This document shows, in pieces, positions 61,998-64,000 of a stretch of 64,000 nucleotides of DNA. Each line of letters starts with the position of its first letter. The stretch's first letter is position 1. Source of the stretch: Limisphaerales bacterium (lineage in GTDB: Bacteria; Verrucomicrobiota; Verrucomicrobiia; Limisphaerales; AAA164-E04); the NCBI GenBank assembly GCA_024761205.1, contig JAMASS010000004.1:496001-560000 (forward strand), in the 5' to 3' direction. The notes under the pieces are model-generated. The model was not told the origin of the DNA, searched no databases, and worked only from the letters and a program-made list of their open reading frames with translations. Made by a program: the position numbers and the translations under genes.

Positions 61998-64000
61998 ATG
62001 ATGATCGGAAACCGAGCGGGATCGTGTTGGGCCCTGCTGTTTGGCTTTTTTGTTTTTTTGGTGGCCGTTCGTCCTTGTCAGGCCCTTCAGTTCGATGTGT
62101 TCATCGGTTATGGCGGGATTGTGCGAGAGGTGGGTTGGTTTCCCGTTTCTTGCGAGGTGATGAATGATGGCGCGGCGTTTACCGGGACGATTGAAATTAC
62201 GGGGACGTATTTGGGATCGAAGCAGCGCCGCAGGGTGACTCTCGAATTGCCGACTAACACTCGAAAGCGAGCCGTCATCCCCGTCTTTTATCGTGGCGGT
62301 GGTCTGCCAAGTTGGGATGCTCGACTCTATGACGAAAACGGTAAATTGCAGGCGGAACAGTCCGGTGTTCGGGTAAAAGAAGTAGCCTGGGAGGGGGTGC
62401 TCATGGGTTCGGTTGCTCGGACTTTTGCCGGTACGCCCAAGTTTCCAGAAATCAAAATCGGTTCCACCGTGCAGCCAGAGGTTGGTTGGATACCTCCGGA
62501 ACAGTTTCCGGATACGGCGATTGCCTTGGAAGGTTTGTCGTCCATTTATTTGAATTCGGAACAGGCTCTCAAGTTCGTCAATGACCAAGTGGACGCCTTG
62601 AATGGGTGGGTTGCGTTTGGCGGACATTTGATTTTGGCCATTGAGCAACCTGTAGACGTGCTGGCGACGCCGTGGCTCCAGCCCTTGTGTCCATTCCGTC
62701 CGGATGGGCTGGGGCAGATTAAGGTTGGAACGGCTTTCTTCGATTGGTTGGCGAACGGTTCCCCTAGTTCCGTGCCGAGCAAGACGCCTAGTTCGATAGT
62801 CCGAAATGTAGTGGATGGGGAGCAGGGCGTTTTGTCATCGGTTGCCGGGTTCGGTTATTCGCAAATACCCAGAGAGTTGGATTTTGAGAATGAGGAAATG
62901 CCTATCGTTACCGGGCGACAGATTGACGGCGAGGTGCTCTTGGCGACCGAGGACGGCATTCCATTGATGATTTCCGCGAATCGTGGTCGTGGGCAGGTCA
63001 CCGTTTTGACTTTTAGTCCCGAACGAGAACCCTTTCGATCGTGGAAGAGTAAGACGTGGTTTTGGGCGAAGCTGAATCGGGTTCCTTTCGAGTGGTTTGA
63101 AGCCACTGATTTTTTTAATACGGGGGGAGAGAGTTTGGACGGTGTGTTTGGATCCTTGATTGAGAGTCGACAGGTTCGGAAGTTGCCCGTGGGTTGGCTC
63201 CTCCTGTTGTTAGTGGTCTATTTGATTATGATTGGGCCGTTTGATCATTGGTGGCTGAAAAAGATCAACCGCCAGATGCTGACTTGGATTACCTTTCCGG
63301 CTTATGTCATTTTGTTTTCGCTGCTTATCTACTTCATTGGCTATCGATTGCGCGCCGGTGAGTCGGAATGGAACGAGCTTCATATCGTCGATGTCATCAA
63401 TAGGGGAGAAGCCGCGAAAATGAGAGGCCGATCTTATGCGGCGATTTATTCGCCATTGAATGCGCGCTATGATGTCCAGTGTCCGTTGCCGGGGGCGAGC
63501 TTTCGCTCCGAGTTCCTGGCCTCCGGGGGTGGCGGACCTGAGGCTGGTGATAGCGTGATTTTGCTCTCGAATTCCGGGATGAACTCGCGAATTTTCGTTC
63601 CCGTTTGGACCAGCCAATTGTACGTGGCGGATTGGTTTCATACAGCAGAGACACCGTTTACCGTGAAGGCGACTAGTGTCCCGGACGGGATTACCGTGCA
63701 CCTTCAGAATCAGGGATCGCAGACCGTGGAATCGATTGGCGTTGCGGCAGGAGGGAAATTTTACCAACTAGCGGGCTTAGGACCTGGTGAATCGCGGATC
63801 GAGACTTTGCATCCCGCGGCCGGCCAATTCTTGAATCAGTTTGTTGACCGGCATAGCAGGAACTATTTGCCAGCGCTGACTACTCGCAAACAGGCACTGG
63901 GGACCACCATGCGAATCCATGGCGTGGGCCAAAACTCAATGGTATCGGCTTTTATCTCCCAATACAGGAGAAATCACTCCAGAGGAAATCGCTCGAGCAC
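61998..64000 (+). CDS. Large membrane protein with GATase-like domain, 3' end outside window
   Basis: This frame is missing from the ORF track because it runs off the right edge; the track lists only antisense frames. ATG 61998 (AGAGG upstream) opens MMIGNRAGSCWALLFGFFVF, a signal peptide ending ALQFDVFIGYG. The frame stays open for more than 660 codons. A beta-rich N-terminal domain is followed by an amidotransferase-like fold (LEGLSSIYLNSEQALKFVND, LNGWVAFGGHLILAIEQP) and membrane helices (GWLLLLLVVYLIMIGPFDHW, WITFPAYVILFSLLIYFIGY), then another beta-rich region. Such proteins in PVC bacteria occur in clusters with ABC-2 type exporters or von Willebrand proteins; their role is unknown. Confidence 0.75.
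   Translation, partial: MMIGNRAGSCWALLFGFFVFLVAVRPCQALQFDVFIGYGGIVREVGWFPVSCEVMNDGAAFTGTIEITGTYLGSKQRRRVTLELPTNTRKRAVIPVFYRGGGLPSWDARLYDENGKLQAEQSGVRVKEVAWEGVLMGSVARTFAGTPKFPEIKIGSTVQPEVGWIPPEQFPDTAIALEGLSSIYLNSEQALKFVNDQVDALNGWVAFGGHLILAIEQPVDVLATPWLQPLCPFRPDGLGQIKVGTAFFDWLANGSPSSVPSKTPSSIVRNVVDGEQGVLSSVAGFGYSQIPRELDFENEEMPIVTGRQIDGEVLLATEDGIPLMISANRGRGQVTVLTFSPEREPFRSWKSKTWFWAKLNRVPFEWFEATDFFNTGGESLDGVFGSLIESRQVRKLPVGWLLLLLVVYLIMIGPFDHWWLKKINRQMLTWITFPAYVILFSLLIYFIGYRLRAGESEWNELHIVDVINRGEAAKMRGRSYAAIYSPLNARYDVQCPLPGASFRSEFLASGGGGPEAGDSVILLSNSGMNSRIFVPVWTSQLYVADWFHTAETPFTVKATSVPDGITVHLQNQGSQTVESIGVAAGGKFYQLAGLGPGESRIETLHPAAGQFLNQFVDRHSRNYLPALTTRKQALGTTMRIHGVGQNSMVSAFISQYRRNHSRGNRSS

Noticed and set aside
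61947-62648. 233-residue minus-strand ORF
   Set aside because: It is antisense to the long plus-strand membrane protein that starts at 61998 and has basic, low-information composition typical of shadow frames.
1-64000. CRISPR arrays, tRNA or rRNA genes
   Set aside because: No regularly spaced repeats, tRNA cloverleaf or rRNA signature was recognised by eye; a tRNAscan-SE and Infernal run would be decisive.

Overview
The gene content points to a bacterium of the PVC group, most likely a Verrucomicrobiota. Supporting genes are an intact DUF1553/DUF1501 pair, a planctomycete-type cytochrome c domain protein, two Gfo/Idh/MocA oxidoreductases (one Tat-exported), a sulfatase, a BNR sialidase, a PQQ-type beta-propeller, a PhoD-like phosphatase and a NamZ/DUF1343 muramidase. 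This assignment is inference from gene families; no rRNA is present in the window.

The window mixes intact housekeeping or catabolic genes with an unusually dense set of decaying genes. Intact blocks are: an RND/MMPL exporter with a LolA/RseB-like partner (0.3-3.5 kb); M3 oligopeptidase, namZ, tsaC/sua5, trpD, an oxidoreductase and apbE (5.6-14 kb); DUF1553-DUF1501 (17-20.5 kb); a tandem-HMA protein, dprA, DUF1802 and maf (21-24.5 kb); cytochrome c, YqaJ nuclease, oxidoreductase and sugar isomerase (24.5-27.8 kb); sulfatase (30.5 kb); sialidase and beta-propeller (39-41.8 kb); phoD-like (46-48 kb); a sodium symporter pair (53.8-55.9 kb); amidohydrolase-bioF-bioA with hpf (56-60.3 kb); and a large membrane protein running off the right edge.

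Pseudogenes or fragments that can still be recognised are oppD and oppF, an ankyrin-repeat protein, a DUF493-like gene, crcB, two further DUF1553/DUF1501 pairs, creatininase, inositol monophosphatase, a YjlB-type cupin, a metallophosphoesterase, a REP-associated transposase, hsdM/hsdS pieces, and the LMW phosphatase-fructosamine kinase pair. Such decay suggests a genome under relaxed selection, possibly host-associated; the lifestyle is inference only.

Four things stand out. (1) At 53485-53727 a short gene reads as a SelW/Rdx-family selenoprotein: its in-frame UGA falls at the second redox position of a C-x-x-U motif and is followed at 16-37 nt by a hairpin that fits the bacterial SECIS rules. 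(2) At 49891-52362 an AT-rich gene encodes a TIR-STAND NTPase, a defence-type architecture, beside broken type I restriction genes. (3) Two otherwise unrelated operons of secreted/membrane proteins of unknown function (14.1-17.1 kb and 43.1-45.6 kb) share a leader: a conserved promoter-like block followed by a bulged stem-loop whose inner stem differs completely in sequence but keeps its base pairing. (4) A direct partial duplication of the beta-propeller gene start brackets the second of these operons.

No tRNA, rRNA or CRISPR array was recognised.
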